Numbered from the stretch's first letter, positions 9,148 to 17,892 are shown. The stretch is 64,000 bases of DNA from Devosia ginsengisoli (GCF_007859655.1 NZ_CP042304.1:3350501-3414500), one strand, 5' to 3'. Numbers and translations are program-made. Notes: generated by a model not told the origin, from the letters alone.

Positions 9148-10152
9148 ATGACCCAGACCCGCTTCGACGTCCTCACCATCGGCAATGCCATTGTCGATAT
9201 CATCGCCCCGGTGGAAACGGGCTTCATCGAGCGGGAGGGCATGAAAGAGGGCATCATGCACCTGATCGATACCGATCGGGCCGAGGACCTCTATGGCAAG
9301 ATGCCGCTGGGCCGGCAGCAAATCTCGGGCGGCAGCGCCGCCAATACCGCCGCGGGTGTCGCCTCCCTGGGCGGCCGCGCGGCCTTTGTCGGCAAGGTGG
9401 CCGATGATCCGCTGGGCGACGTGTTCGAAAGCGATCTCGACGCCATCGGCGTGCATTACGCCACCTCCCGCCTCAAGAACGGCGCCCTCACCGCCCGCTC
9501 GATGATCTTCCTCAGTGAAGATGGCGAGCGCACCATGAACACCTATCTCGGCGCCTGCCACCAGCTCACCGAGCAGGATATCAAGCCCGACGAGATCGGC
9601 GCCGCCGCCATCACCTATATGGAAGGTTTTTTGTGGGACCCGGTGGAGGCCAAGAAGGCCTTCGTGCTGGCCGCGCACTATGCCCACAAGAACGAGCGCG
9701 CCGCCGCCTTCACCCTCAGCGACCCCTTCTGCGTCGATCGCTACCGCGCCGAATTCCTCGACCTGATGCGCTCCAAGACCATCGATTACGTCTTCGCCAA
9801 TGTGCACGAGCTGAAATCGCTCTACGAAACCGACGATCTGGGCGAAGCGGTGCGCCAGGTGGCCAAGGATACCGAACTGGCCGCCATCACCATGGGCGCC
9901 GATGGCGCCATGGCCATCTATAATGGCGAAGTGACCTCGGTCCCCGCCTTCCCCGTCGACAAGGTGGTCGACGCCACCGGCGCCGGCGACCTCTTCGCCT
10001 CGGGGTTTTTGCTCGGCATGGCGCGTGGCCAAACGCTCGAATCGGCGCTCAAGACCGGGTGCCTGGCGGCGAGCGAAGTCATTTCCCACATCGGCGCACG
10101 GCCGCAGTTGGATCTGCAGGATCTGACGGCCGAGCACGGGCTGGTGGGGTAA
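9148..10152 (+). CDS. PfkB-family carbohydrate kinase, probable adenosine kinase
   Basis: A 334-residue ribokinase-like protein with both PfkB signatures: GGSAANTAAGVASLGG near residue 65 and DATGAGDLFASGF near residue 275, the latter holding the catalytic Asp and anion hole. The N-terminus (FDVLTIGNAIVDIIAPV) and the overall pattern fit the bacterial adenosine kinase branch common in Rhizobiales. Substrate assignment is by family resemblance only. Confidence 0.85.
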   Translation: MTQTRFDVLTIGNAIVDIIAPVETGFIEREGMKEGIMHLIDTDRAEDLYGKMPLGRQQISGGSAANTAAGVASLGGRAAFVGKVADDPLGDVFESDLDAIGVHYATSRLKNGALTARSMIFLSEDGERTMNTYLGACHQLTEQDIKPDEIGAAAITYMEGFLWDPVEAKKAFVLAAHYAHKNERAAAFTLSDPFCVDRYRAEFLDLMRSKTIDYVFANVHELKSLYETDDLGEAVRQVAKDTELAAITMGADGAMAIYNGEVTSVPAFPVDKVVDATGAGDLFASGFLLGMARGQTLESALKTGCLAASEVISHIGARPQLDLQDLTAEHGLVG

Positions 10153-10173
10153 TTCCAGCCGTTAGCGAGCGTG

Positions 10174-10312
10174 ACTCACCCCCACCCTCACTCCCTCCCC
10201 ACAAGGGGGAGGGAAGCCCGGCCGGTGATCGATAAATATCCGAGATGATCCCTTGAAGGTCGATCTAGCGCCTCCCTCCCCTTGATGGGGAGGGATAGAG
10301 GGTGGGGTGGGG
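10174..10312. repeat. Family B GC-rich palindromic repeat
   Basis: Same two-arm arrangement as at 7850-7980, with the right arm reading CTCCCTCCCCTTGATGGGG. It sits between the convergent kinase and isomerase genes. Confidence 0.8.
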
Positions 10313-10327
10313 TCAAGAACGCCGAGG

Positions 10328-11101
10328 CTAGTGGAGCCCCAGGCTCCCCCGCATCTGCCGCAGCGCATCCGCCGTCGTCCCCGTCGGCTTGAACTCCAGC
10401 CCCACGGCGCCGTCATAGCCCTGCCCCAGCAGCCAATCGAGCTTCTGCCTCAGCGGCAGCACCCCGCTGCCCGGCTGGTTGCGCCCCGGATGGTCGGCGA
10501 CATGCACATGGACGATGCGGTTCAGATGTCCGGCGGCGACCACTTCGGGGTCTTCGCCCATCACCATGGAATGATAGAGATCATAGGTGATGCCGATTTC
10601 CGGCCGATCCACCTTGTCGACAATATCGAAGCCCTCGGCGCTGCTGGTGAGGTAATAGCCGGGATGATCGACCCGGTCATTGAGCGGCTCCAGCCCCAGC
10701 TTCACGCCCGACCCGGCCAGCACTTCCGCCGACCGCGCCATGGCACTCACCAGCGCGTCATGCTGGCGGGCGTGGTCCACGCCATCGAGCAGCGGCCCCG
10801 ACTGGCAGATCAGCACCGGCGCACCCAAGCGCAAAGCCACGTCGCGGCTCTTTTCCAGTCCGGCCAGGAACCGGTCATGGTCGGTTTCGCGCGTCAGTTC
10901 GGCAAAGGGCTCGGCCACGATGCCGGCCAGCTTGACTCCGGTCTCGTTGAGCGCGCCTTCAATGGCGTCAAGATCCTTGTTGGACCAGAGCCAGAATTCG
11001 ACCAGATCGAATCCCTCTTCCTTGGCGAGGCGGATACGCTGTGCGACATCCGCCGTCTCGGGAACGAACAGCATTTCGATACAGGCGGAAAGCCGCATCA
11101 T
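10328..11101 (-). CDS. Hydroxypyruvate isomerase-like TIM-barrel protein
   Basis: A 257-residue xylose isomerase-like barrel. Metal-binding acidic residues are seen in LGLEPLNDRVDHPGYY, GITYDLYHSMVMGED and GLEFKPTGTT, and IVHVHVADHPGRNQPG is characteristic of the hydroxypyruvate isomerase (Hyi/Gip) group. The start ATG overlaps the pyrF stop region by 4 bases (pyrF is upstream on this strand), so the two are co-translated. A sugar epimerase role is possible instead. Confidence 0.8.
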   Translation of the reverse strand: MMRLSACIEMLFVPETADVAQRIRLAKEEGFDLVEFWLWSNKDLDAIEGALNETGVKLAGIVAEPFAELTRETDHDRFLAGLEKSRDVALRLGAPVLICQSGPLLDGVDHARQHDALVSAMARSAEVLAGSGVKLGLEPLNDRVDHPGYYLTSSAEGFDIVDKVDRPEIGITYDLYHSMVMGEDPEVVAAGHLNRIVHVHVADHPGRNQPGSGVLPLRQKLDWLLGQGYDGAVGLEFKPTGTTADALRQMRGSLGLH

Positions 11102-11796
11102 GCCACGCGCAGGCCGGTATTCATCTCGGCCAGGATGGACCGTGCCGCCGCGGCGGGATCGGCAGCCGCGATGACAGGGCGGCCCACTACCAGATGCGTC
11201 GCGCCGGCTGCCAGCGCATCGCCGGGCGTCATGGCGCGCTTCTGGTCGCCCAAAGCCGAGCCGGCCGGGCGAATGCCGGGCGTGACGATGGCCATTTTCG
11301 GGCCCACGATGGTGCGCACCATTTCGGCTTCATGCGCCGAGGCCACCAGCCCGCCAATGCCCGCATCGCGCGCCTGCTGCGCCCGCAGCGCCACCAGCCC
11401 CGCCGTGTCGCGGGCAAAGCCGGCTTCCGCCACGTCGGCATCGTCCATCGAGGTCAGCACCGATACGCCCAGCACGCAGAGGTCCGAACCGGCTGCGCCG
11501 CGCATGGAAGCCCGCATGCATTGCGGATAGGCATGCACGGTCAGCATGGTGGCGCCGCTTTCGGCAATCGCCGCCACGCCCTGCTCGACCGTATTGTCGA
11601 TATCGAGCAGCTTGAGATCGAAGAAGACCTTCTTGCCCGCCTTGAGCAGGTCCTTGCCCAGCGCGAAGCCGTCGGCGCCATAGAAGCACTGGTAGCCGAT
11701 CTTGTAGAAATCCACGGCGTCACCAAGCAGCGACACGATTTCCTCGGCGCGCCCGCGTGACGAAACGTCGAGGGCCACGATCAATTGGCCTGCCAT
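11098..11796 (-). CDS. pyrF: PyrF, orotidine 5'-phosphate decarboxylase
   Basis: Final step of UMP synthesis. A 232-residue barrel with the catalytic FFDLKLLDIDNTV (Asp-x-Lys-x-x-Asp) at about residues 59-71 and VTPGIRPAG in the phosphate-binding loop. ATG 11796 gives the family's MAGQLIVALDV start; a longer frame reaches 11856 but lacks family similarity. It is co-transcribed with the isomerase gene through a 4-base overlap. Confidence 0.96.
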   Translation of the reverse strand: MAGQLIVALDVSSRGRAEEIVSLLGDAVDFYKIGYQCFYGADGFALGKDLLKAGKKVFFDLKLLDIDNTVEQGVAAIAESGATMLTVHAYPQCMRASMRGAAGSDLCVLGVSVLTSMDDADVAEAGFARDTAGLVALRAQQARDAGIGGLVASAHEAEMVRTIVGPKMAIVTPGIRPAGSALGDQKRAMTPGDALAAGATHLVVGRPVIAAADPAAAARSILAEMNTGLRVA

Positions 11797-11883
11797 TGAG
11801 TCTTCCTCCGATGTCGCTATTGGACCTGCGTTAGAGCAAAAGCCGCCGCTTCGCAAGCTGCGGCAGAGCCACGGCTATCCAGC

Positions 11884-11988
11884 AGACCTCATCCTGAGCT
11901 TGTCGAAGGACGAGGTCGTGGCATGATTGAGACACGCCCTCGTGGTTCGACACCCTGAGCTTGTCGAAGGGGCACCATGAGGTCTTGA
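11884..11988. repeat. Family C (REP-like) intergenic repeat pair
   Basis: Left unit contains CCTGAGCTTGTCGAAGGACG, right unit a second CCTGAGCTTGTCGAAGG with GTGGTTCGAC between. It lies between pyrF and the histidine phosphatase gene. Confidence 0.8.
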
Positions 11989-11992
11989 GGCA

Positions 11993-12598
11993 CTAGTCGA
12001 ACCAGCCCGGCGCCAGCGCCTCCATCGGCATCCAGTCGCTATGCAGGTGCATGGCCGCGAGGTCGAAGACAAAGGCATTGCCGCCGCCCGGATCGGCCAT
12101 GCGGCGCTGGTCCTCGTCGCGGGCAATCACACGGCCGCCCACGAAGCATTTGAGCAAGGTCCCCACCGCCCCATGCCCGCAGAATACTGCCGGCGTTCCG
12201 GCCGGCACAGTCTCCAGCGCCCGGCGCACCGCCGCCACGATCCGCTCCTGCGCGTCGCGGGCGGTTTCCCAGCCATCGATATTGCTGTCCGGCTGGGCAA
12301 AGAAGCGGTCAGCCGTCGCCTCGAACTGTTCCGGGGCCAGGAAGCCGGTGCTGCTGCGATCATTCTCGCCCATGGCGGTATCGACGATCACTTCCGCGCC
12401 GATGGCCGCTGCTATGGCCCCGGCCAGATCCGTCGCCTTGGTCTCGTCGCTGGCAAAGATCATCGCGCCATCGGGCACCACGCCACGCGCGGCAAAGGCC
12501 CGCGCCCGCGCCAGGCCCTTTTCGTTGAGCCCCCAGCGCGGCGTCGGCACATTGGGGTCGATCACCACCTGCGGATGGGTCACGTAAAGCGCCTTCAT
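11993..12598 (-). CDS. Histidine phosphatase-superfamily protein
   Basis: A 201-residue protein starting MKALYVTHPQV and with a second conserved histidine in VFCGHGAVGTLL. The usual RHG catalytic triplet reads THP: the phospho-acceptor His is kept, but the preceding Arg and following Gly are not. It could act as a phosphatase with altered specificity. It starts one base after the FMN reductase stop, so the two genes form an operon. The substrate is unknown. Confidence 0.7.
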   Translation of the reverse strand: MKALYVTHPQVVIDPNVPTPRWGLNEKGLARARAFAARGVVPDGAMIFASDETKATDLAGAIAAAIGAEVIVDTAMGENDRSSTGFLAPEQFEATADRFFAQPDSNIDGWETARDAQERIVAAVRRALETVPAGTPAVFCGHGAVGTLLKCFVGGRVIARDEDQRRMADPGGGNAFVFDLAAMHLHSDWMPMEALAPGWFD

Positions 12599-12599
12599 G

Positions 12600-13145
12600 T
12601 CAGCCCCGCTTGATATGGATGAGATCGTGCACCAGCTGGTCCACCTTGCGGATAATGGCCGGCTCGACGAAATCGCCATTCTCGTCGAACACGTCCTCGT
12701 CCGGCCCGATGCCGAGCAGGCCCGGCGCCACCAACCCGCCCACCTTGGACAGGCTGTCGCGCAAATGGCTCAGCGCCCAGATCGTCCCGTATTTGCCCGA
12801 GCTCACCCCGCCAATGCCAATAACCGGGTGGCGGAACGGGCTGGGCCGCTGCCGGCTCAGCCAGGCCAGCGCATTGACCAGCAGGGGCGGCAAGCCGCCA
12901 TTATATTCGGGCGTGGCGATGAAGACCGCATCATGGCTGCGCCACAGCTCGGCCAGCCGACCGGCTGCCTCGGGCACATGGTCGGGCTCCAGGTCCTCGT
13001 TGAAGATCGGCATGTCGAAATCGGCCAGGCTGATGGCATTGACCGTGACCCCTGCAGCGGTGAGCTTGCGCCCCATGTGATCCTGCAATATCCGGTTGCG
13101 CGAGCCTGTGCGGATGGAGCCGGAAAGCGTGAGGGCGGTGGTCAT
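12600..13145 (-). CDS. NADPH-dependent FMN reductase-like flavoprotein
   Basis: A 181-residue flavodoxin-like protein. SGSIRTGSRNR at residues 8-18 is the phosphate-binding loop for FMN and PEYNGGLPPLLVNALAWLS is the second family signature. It belongs with the quinone/azo/chromate reductase group. It is divergent from a VOC gene, across a gap that holds a perfect inverted repeat (13234-13255), which suggests joint control, perhaps in electrophile or quinone stress. Confidence 0.85.
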   Translation of the reverse strand: MTTALTLSGSIRTGSRNRILQDHMGRKLTAAGVTVNAISLADFDMPIFNEDLEPDHVPEAAGRLAELWRSHDAVFIATPEYNGGLPPLLVNALAWLSRQRPSPFRHPVIGIGGVSSGKYGTIWALSHLRDSLSKVGGLVAPGLLGIGPDEDVFDENGDFVEPAIIRKVDQLVHDLIHIKRG

Positions 13146-13233
13146 TCTATATCCTGTGCTGGTTGCCTGTCGAAATTGCCGTGGCCGGTTCGTCGTGGCA
13201 AGAGCATTGACGGACCCGCCGTCATGCCTTATT

Positions 13234-13255
13234 CACTTAAGACAAGACTTAAGTG
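13234..13255. promoter_or_regulatory. Perfect inverted repeat, candidate operator
   Basis: Left arm CACTTAAG and right arm CTTAAGTG are separated by 6 bp (ACAAGA). It is AT-rich within a GC-rich genome, lies 15 bp upstream of the VOC start at 13270 and about 90 bp from the divergent FMN reductase. The geometry fits a dimeric repressor. No regulator gene is adjacent. Confidence 0.55.
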
Positions 13256-13269
13256 TAGAGGAAAACCCC

Positions 13270-13677
13270 ATGTCCACCATGATCTTCGTCAACCTTCCGG
13301 TCCGGGACCTGGCTGCCTCCATGGCCTATTACAAGGCGCTCGGCTTCGACCATAATCCGCAATTCACCGATGATACCGCTGCTTGTATCGTCATCAGCGA
13401 CACCATTTTCGTGATGGCCCTGACCCACGACAAGTTCGCCGAATTTTCCAGCAAGCCCATTCCCGATCCGAAAACCACGACGGGTGCCCTCTACGCGCTG
13501 TCGTGTGACAGCCGCGAAGCCGTCGACGCCATTGCCGGGGCAGCCATCAAGGCGGGCGGCACGGAAACTCGGGACGCGCAGGACTATGGCTTCATGTATG
13601 GGCGCGCCGTCGCCGATCCGGATGGCCATGTCTGGGAATATACCTGGATGGATATGAGCCAGATGCCGAGCGAATAA
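13270..13677 (+). CDS. VOC-superfamily protein (glyoxalase-like)
   Basis: A 135-residue protein: FVNLPVRDLAASMAYYKALGF is the first half-site and VADPDGHVWEYTWMDMSQM the second, typical of the small dimeric VOC proteins often annotated as lactoylglutathione lyases. ATG 13270 has GAGG just upstream; upstream in-frame codons are not conserved coding sequence. Its neighbour across the inverted repeat is a flavin reductase. Confidence 0.8.
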   Translation: MSTMIFVNLPVRDLAASMAYYKALGFDHNPQFTDDTAACIVISDTIFVMALTHDKFAEFSSKPIPDPKTTTGALYALSCDSREAVDAIAGAAIKAGGTETRDAQDYGFMYGRAVADPDGHVWEYTWMDMSQMPSE

Positions 13678-13713
13678 GGCGGGGCAGGCGCAGCGCGCTT
13701 CACATACGCGATA

Positions 13714-13796
13714 GTCACCCTCGGGCTTGACCCGAGGGCTCTTCACTTGCGGAGCGTCTGGTAAGTACAGAGCCCTCGGGTCAAGCCCGAGGGTGG
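13714..13796. repeat. Family A palindromic intergenic repeat
   Basis: Arms GTCACCCTCGGGCTTGACCC and the inverted counterpart ending CAAGCCCGAGGGTGGC; lies between the convergent VOC and GT8 genes. Confidence 0.8.
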
Positions 13797-13817
13797 CGCG
13801 GTGGGTAGAGGCGCCGC

Positions 13818-14681
13818 TCACGCCAGCTTCAGCCAGCCCCGGACCAGCCGCACCATCCGCTCGCAGCGATAGCGGTAGTAATATTCATTGGTCATCAGGT
13901 GCCGATAGGTGCGCTTGAACGCCACCCGCGACCAGGCGAACCACGGCTTGGGATTGGCCGAGTAATGCACGATGGCCGGGTTGAACACTTCATGTGCCGG
14001 TTCGGCATTCTGCAGGTTCCAGCGCGGATCCACTTCCATGATGCGGCCCTGGAAGCAGAAATTGATCATGTCCTGGTCGTAGTAGAACAGCGCCAGTTCG
14101 GCCGGCGGCAGCTGCGCCAGCTCGGCGGCAAAGTCCATCTGGCGGTATTGCGCCATGTCGATCAGCATGACCCCGGCATTGAAATAGGGTTGCGCCATGG
14201 AAAAGGCGGTGCGGGCGCGCAGGTCCTTGCCGGCGATGACATGCATGCGGTCGGGCTGCAGCACGGCGGCAATGGCATGGCCAGCCATGTCCATGCCATA
14301 GAGCGGATCGAGCGCCGTGCGCACGAAGATATCGCTGTCGAGATAGAGCACCCGCGCAATGTCAGGGTCGAGCAGATCCCCCAGGAACAGCCGCGCATAG
14401 ACGATGGGGTTAAGCCGCCGCAGCTTGATCTTGGGAAAGCCTGCAATCCGGTCGGTCAGGATACCGCGCGCATCGATATCGATGAAATCGAGTTGGGCGC
14501 CATAATCCCGCCCGATGCCGGCAATCGCCGCGTGATGCTCCGGCGTCAGCGTGCGGTGCAGCAGGTGGAAGCGTAGCCGCTCGGGATGGGGCGTCGTCAG
14601 GCAGATCGAGCGCATCGTGGCATAGGTCGGTGCCCAGAAGGCGTCGTCGAACGCCATGACGATCTCGATCTGCTGGGACAC
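13818..14681 (-). CDS. Glycosyltransferase family 8 protein
   Basis: A 287-residue GT-A fold enzyme. VLYLDSDIFV at about residue 113 provides the DxD metal and sugar-nucleotide site, YFNAGVMLID and YYDQDMINF are further GT8 signatures, and HYSANPKPW near the C-terminus is typical. GT8 enzymes transfer glucose or galactose to lipopolysaccharide or other acceptors. It starts with GTG one base after the dnaJ stop, so it is read from the dnaJ transcript; that pairing is not an expected functional link. Confidence 0.88.
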   Translation of the reverse strand: MSQQIEIVMAFDDAFWAPTYATMRSICLTTPHPERLRFHLLHRTLTPEHHAAIAGIGRDYGAQLDFIDIDARGILTDRIAGFPKIKLRRLNPIVYARLFLGDLLDPDIARVLYLDSDIFVRTALDPLYGMDMAGHAIAAVLQPDRMHVIAGKDLRARTAFSMAQPYFNAGVMLIDMAQYRQMDFAAELAQLPPAELALFYYDQDMINFCFQGRIMEVDPRWNLQNAEPAHEVFNPAIVHYSANPKPWFAWSRVAFKRTYRHLMTNEYYYRYRCERMVRLVRGWLKLA

Positions 14682-14682
14682 G

Positions 14683-15822
14683 TCAGGCCTCGAACATCTT
14701 CTTGAGTTTGGTGAAGAAGCCGCCCGAGGTCGGGCTGTTCTCCGCGGTCTCGAGCTTGGCGAATTCTTCCAGCAATTCGCGCTGCCGCCGGCTCAGCGCC
14801 TGCGGCGTTTCGATGTCGAGCTGCACATAGAGGTCGCCCACATCCTTGCTGCGCAGCACCGGCATGCCCTTGCCCTTGAGCCGCACGCGCTGCCCCGGCT
14901 GGGTGCCGGTCGCGACCTTCACCTTGGCCCGCGCGCCATCCAGCGTCGGCACTTCGAATTCTCCGCCCAAAGCCGCCGTGGTCATGGCGATGGGCACGCG
15001 CGCATAAAGGTCGGCGGCATCGCGCTGGAACAGGTCATGCGGGCGGATGGAGATGAAAATATAGAGATCGCCCGGCGGGCCGCCGCGCAACCCGGCTTCG
15101 CCCTCATTGGCGAGGCGGATGCGCGTGCCGTCCTCGATCCCCTTGGGGATATCGACGCTGAGCTTGCGGTTTTCCTGCCGGCGGCCCTGGCCGCCGCAAT
15201 CGGTGCAGGGCTGGTCCATCATCTGCCCGCGGCCCTGGCAGACCGGGCAGGTGCGTTCGATGGTAAAGAACCCCTGCGCCGCGCGCACCTTGCCATGGCC
15301 GTTGCACTGGCGGCAGGTATGGGTACCGGTGCCCGGCTTTGCGCCCGAGCCGTCGCAGGTGGTACAGCCCACCAGGGTCGGCACGTCGATTTCGACGGTG
15401 CGGCCCTCAAAGCTCTCTTCGAGGCTGATTTCCAGATTATAGCGCAGGTCGCTACCGCGCAGCTTGGCCGCCCCGCCACCGCCGCCGCGGCGTTGCCCGC
15501 CGCCCATGAAGTCGCCGAAAATATCGTCGAAGATATCGGACATGGACGAGGTGAATTCCGGCCCGAACCCGCCAGGGCCGCCGCGTCCGCCGCCATTCTC
15601 GAAGGCAGCATGGCCGAACCGGTCATAGGCGGCCCGTTTCTGGCCGTCCTTGAGCGTGTCATAGGCCTCGTTGATTTCCTTGAACTTGGCTTCCGCCTCG
15701 GCATTGCCGGGGTTGCGGTCCGGATGGTGCTGCATGGCCAGCTTGCGATAGGCGCTCTTCAGCGCCGCGTCGTCGGCGCCCTTCTGCACGCCGAGCACCT
15801 CGTAGAAATCCCGTTTGGACAA
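14683..15822 (-). CDS. dnaJ: DnaJ, Hsp40 co-chaperone
   Basis: Stimulates DnaK ATPase and delivers unfolded substrates. The J-domain has HHPDRNPGN at about residue 32, then a Gly-rich linker rich in GGGRGGPGG, four zinc repeats ([32 protein letters not shown]) and the C-terminal beta domains. Length 379 is standard. The start is TTG at 15822 with GGAG about 10 bp upstream; no ATG is available. dnaK lies about 2 kb away with two genes between, which is less compact than the usual dnaK-dnaJ pair. Confidence 0.96.
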   Translation of the reverse strand: MSKRDFYEVLGVQKGADDAALKSAYRKLAMQHHPDRNPGNAEAEAKFKEINEAYDTLKDGQKRAAYDRFGHAAFENGGGRGGPGGFGPEFTSSMSDIFDDIFGDFMGGGQRRGGGGGAAKLRGSDLRYNLEISLEESFEGRTVEIDVPTLVGCTTCDGSGAKPGTGTHTCRQCNGHGKVRAAQGFFTIERTCPVCQGRGQMMDQPCTDCGGQGRRQENRKLSVDIPKGIEDGTRIRLANEGEAGLRGGPPGDLYIFISIRPHDLFQRDAADLYARVPIAMTTAALGGEFEVPTLDGARAKVKVATGTQPGQRVRLKGKGMPVLRSKDVGDLYVQLDIETPQALSRRQRELLEEFAKLETAENSPTSGGFFTKLKKMFEA

Positions 15823-15893
15823 AAAACCGTTCTCCGATGCAGCCGGTCGCGACAGGCGCGCCCCGCTCGAAATCTAGCCCCTAGATGGCAATC

Positions 15894-15923
15894 GACCCCA
15901 CGCCCTGCAAGGGGTCTGGGGTC
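15894..15923 (-). other. Stable hairpin in the dnaJ leader
   Basis: GACCCCA and TGGGGTC at the ends close a strong GC-rich stem-loop. It sits downstream of the hydrolase and about 70 bp upstream of dnaJ. There is no T-run, so it may be a leader structure rather than a terminator. Confidence 0.35.
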
Positions 15924-15994
15924 GGTAACTCATGGCCTCATATCAAGCACAGGCCCGGGGGGCAACAGAAGTGCTTGCCTGACGTGCCGTCGAT

Positions 15995-17059
15995 TTAGCT
16001 GTGCCGGGCCGGTGCAAAGGCCTTGCCCAGCGCATCGGCCGTGTCCGATTGCGCGAACAGCGCCTTGGTGACGACCAGGCCCAACCCAAAAAAGCCCTGC
16101 GTCACGCCCTCATAGGTCCAGCAATTGACCGCGACACCGGCCTGTTCCAGCGCATCGGCCAAGGCTTCGCCTTCCGAGCGCAGCGGATCGATCCCGGCCA
16201 GCACGATCGTTGTCGGCGCTAATCCAGCCCAGTCCGTGCGCGCCACGAGATTGATGCGTTCGTCGCCCGATGCGGCTTCATCGGCAAACACCTGCCGGAA
16301 GCGCCAGCGCATCGCCGGCAGCCCGACCGGTCGCGCCCGCAGGGTCTCACCATAGGAGGCGGCGGTCATGTCATTGCCGGCAATGGGGTGGATCAGCACT
16401 TGGTGCACCGGCTGCGCGCCACGCCCATCTCGCGCCCGCAAGGCCACATGGGCGGCCAGGTTCGCCCCGGCATCCTCGCCGGCCAGCGCCAGCCGCTTCT
16501 TGTCGCCGGCCAGCGCCTTGACCTGCTGGTTCAGCCAGCGCCACGCTGCCCAGGCGTCATCATGCGCCGCCGGAAACGGATGCTCGGGCGCCAGCCGATA
16601 GGCCACCGACACCACGATGGCCCCGGTGCGCCGGGCAATGGCGCGCGCCGAAGCGTCATGGCTGTCGAGATCGCCGGTAACAAAGCCACCACCATGGAAA
16701 TATAGCACCACCGGATTGAGCCGACTCAGCAGGCCCAGCGGCCGATAGACCCGCCCCGGCAGGTCGCCCTCGGCCCCGGTAATGGTGATATCCTCCGCCT
16801 CGACCCCATCCTCGGGCCGCTCGCGCCCCTGCCGGCCCAGAATGGCGCTGATCGCCTCGGCCGCCCGCGGCTGGCGTCGCGCCACTTCGGGCGACAGCAA
16901 TTCCAGCGGTCGTGCGCCCATATCGGCCAGCCGGTCCAGCACATGCTTCATGTCGGCATCGAGCCGCTGCATCGGATCGCCGCCGATCAGCTCGGCAATG
17001 CGGCCGATGGAATCATCTTGCCGGTTGTTGGACGGCTCGTGGCTGTGGGGTTCGGACAT
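15995..17059 (-). CDS. Alpha/beta hydrolase of the HSL/acetyl-esterase type lacking the catalytic Ser and His
   Basis: A 354-residue protein from ATG 17059. The oxyanion-hole motif YFHGGGFVTGD is intact and the cap and core match the hormone-sensitive lipase group. However, the nucleophile elbow, normally GDSAGG or GESAGG, reads GEDAGA, so Ser is replaced by Asp. The position of the catalytic His (usually THEF or IHGF) reads VTQGFF, so His is Gln. The acidic residue in IDPLRSEGE is kept. The codons are clean (GAT and CAG), so this is not a frame error. It may be a non-catalytic binding protein or use an Asp nucleophile. Confidence 0.8.
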   Translation of the reverse strand: MSEPHSHEPSNNRQDDSIGRIAELIGGDPMQRLDADMKHVLDRLADMGARPLELLSPEVARRQPRAAEAISAILGRQGRERPEDGVEAEDITITGAEGDLPGRVYRPLGLLSRLNPVVLYFHGGGFVTGDLDSHDASARAIARRTGAIVVSVAYRLAPEHPFPAAHDDAWAAWRWLNQQVKALAGDKKRLALAGEDAGANLAAHVALRARDGRGAQPVHQVLIHPIAGNDMTAASYGETLRARPVGLPAMRWRFRQVFADEAASGDERINLVARTDWAGLAPTTIVLAGIDPLRSEGEALADALEQAGVAVNCWTYEGVTQGFFGLGLVVTKALFAQSDTADALGKAFAPARHS

Positions 17060-17176
17060 GGCGAGGCCTCGCGCTTTCGTGACTGCTTCTTGGACAGCCA
17101 AAAGCGGGAGGGAGTTGGGCGCGATTGAGCCCATTTTGCGGCGAAGCCTGTTACCGAGAGTGCGTCGGCGGGCGCT

Positions 17177-17190
17177 GATTCACGTGAAAC
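17177..17190 (+). other. parS-like motif copy 3 (GATTCACGTGAAAC)
   Basis: Exact copy. With its flanks it reads TGATTCACGTGAAACT, 14 of 16 matches to the parS consensus TGTTTCACGTGAAACA. It ends immediately before the stop codon of the 198-residue membrane-anchored protein. Confidence 0.5.
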
Positions 17191-17787
17191 TCAACTGCCC
17201 GGTGTGAGCTCGGTATTCTTTTCGGTCGGGTTGAGCCGCCCCACTTCGCCGATGCGCACATAGAGTTCGAGCAGCGGCACCACCAGCGCATTGGTGGCCG
17301 CCATCACCTCGGCCTGGTAGGCGGCCAACTGCTCGTCGGTCTCGATGACCTTGCCGGCATTGGCAAAGATCACATTGATCATGCCATTCATCGCCGCATT
17401 GACCTCGGCCGTCGCCTTGGGCCCGGCTTCGGCGGTGAACATGGGTAGCAGCGCCAGGTTCTGCGCGCCGACCCGCGCCACCAGTTCCTGCAGGCGCAAC
17501 ACCTCGTCCTGCACCGGCTCCCCTGTCACCAGTTTCTGCACCACCACCGAATAGAGGCCTTGGAAATCCTCCATCTTGACGCGCAGGTCATTGTAGTTGC
17601 GCACCACGAAATCGGTGCGCAGCTTCTGTGCCTCGAACTGGGCATTGACCTGCGGGGCGAGGAAATAGGTGCCGGCCGCACCGGCCAGCAATACGATCAG
17701 CGTGAACCACATCGGCGTGCGATCGCCGCCCAGGAAGCTGGTGACGATGCGGCGCCTCGATGGGGGCGGCGTAGGCGTGTCGGTCAA
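17191..17787 (-). CDS. Membrane-anchored protein of unknown function
   Basis: A 198-residue protein with a proline-rich, basic N-terminal tail, one transmembrane helix at about residues 25-44 (PMWFTLIVLLAGAAGTYFLA) and a helical C-terminal domain likely in the periplasm. I recognise no family. It lies between dnaK and the hydrolase on the same strand, but the dnaK terminator separates it from dnaK. Confidence 0.6.
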   Translation of the reverse strand: MTDTPTPPPSRRRIVTSFLGGDRTPMWFTLIVLLAGAAGTYFLAPQVNAQFEAQKLRTDFVVRNYNDLRVKMEDFQGLYSVVVQKLVTGEPVQDEVLRLQELVARVGAQNLALLPMFTAEAGPKATAEVNAAMNGMINVIFANAGKVIETDEQLAAYQAEVMAATNALVVPLLELYVRIGEVGRLNPTEKNTELTPGS

Positions 17788-17842
17788 GGCGGGGCCGTGG
17801 CGTTGGTGTCGCGCTGGCCGATCCTAGTCGATGCCCTGGACA

Positions 17843-17874
17843 ACGAAAAGGGCCCGGCTCGCGCCGGACCCCTT
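17843..17874 (-). terminator. Rho-independent terminator of dnaK
   Basis: On the minus strand GGGGTCCGGC, a GCGA tetraloop and GCCGGGCCC form a stem followed by TTTTCGTT. It lies about 20-50 bp downstream of the dnaK stop. Confidence 0.85.
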
Positions 17875-17892
17875 GCATTCATGAGAAGGGCG

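Noticed and set aside
11993..12598. Degenerate RHG motif (THP) in the histidine phosphatase as a sign of decay
   Set aside because: The rest of the fold is kept, both key histidines are present, and similar THP-type openings occur in a known alphaproteobacterial branch as far as I recall.
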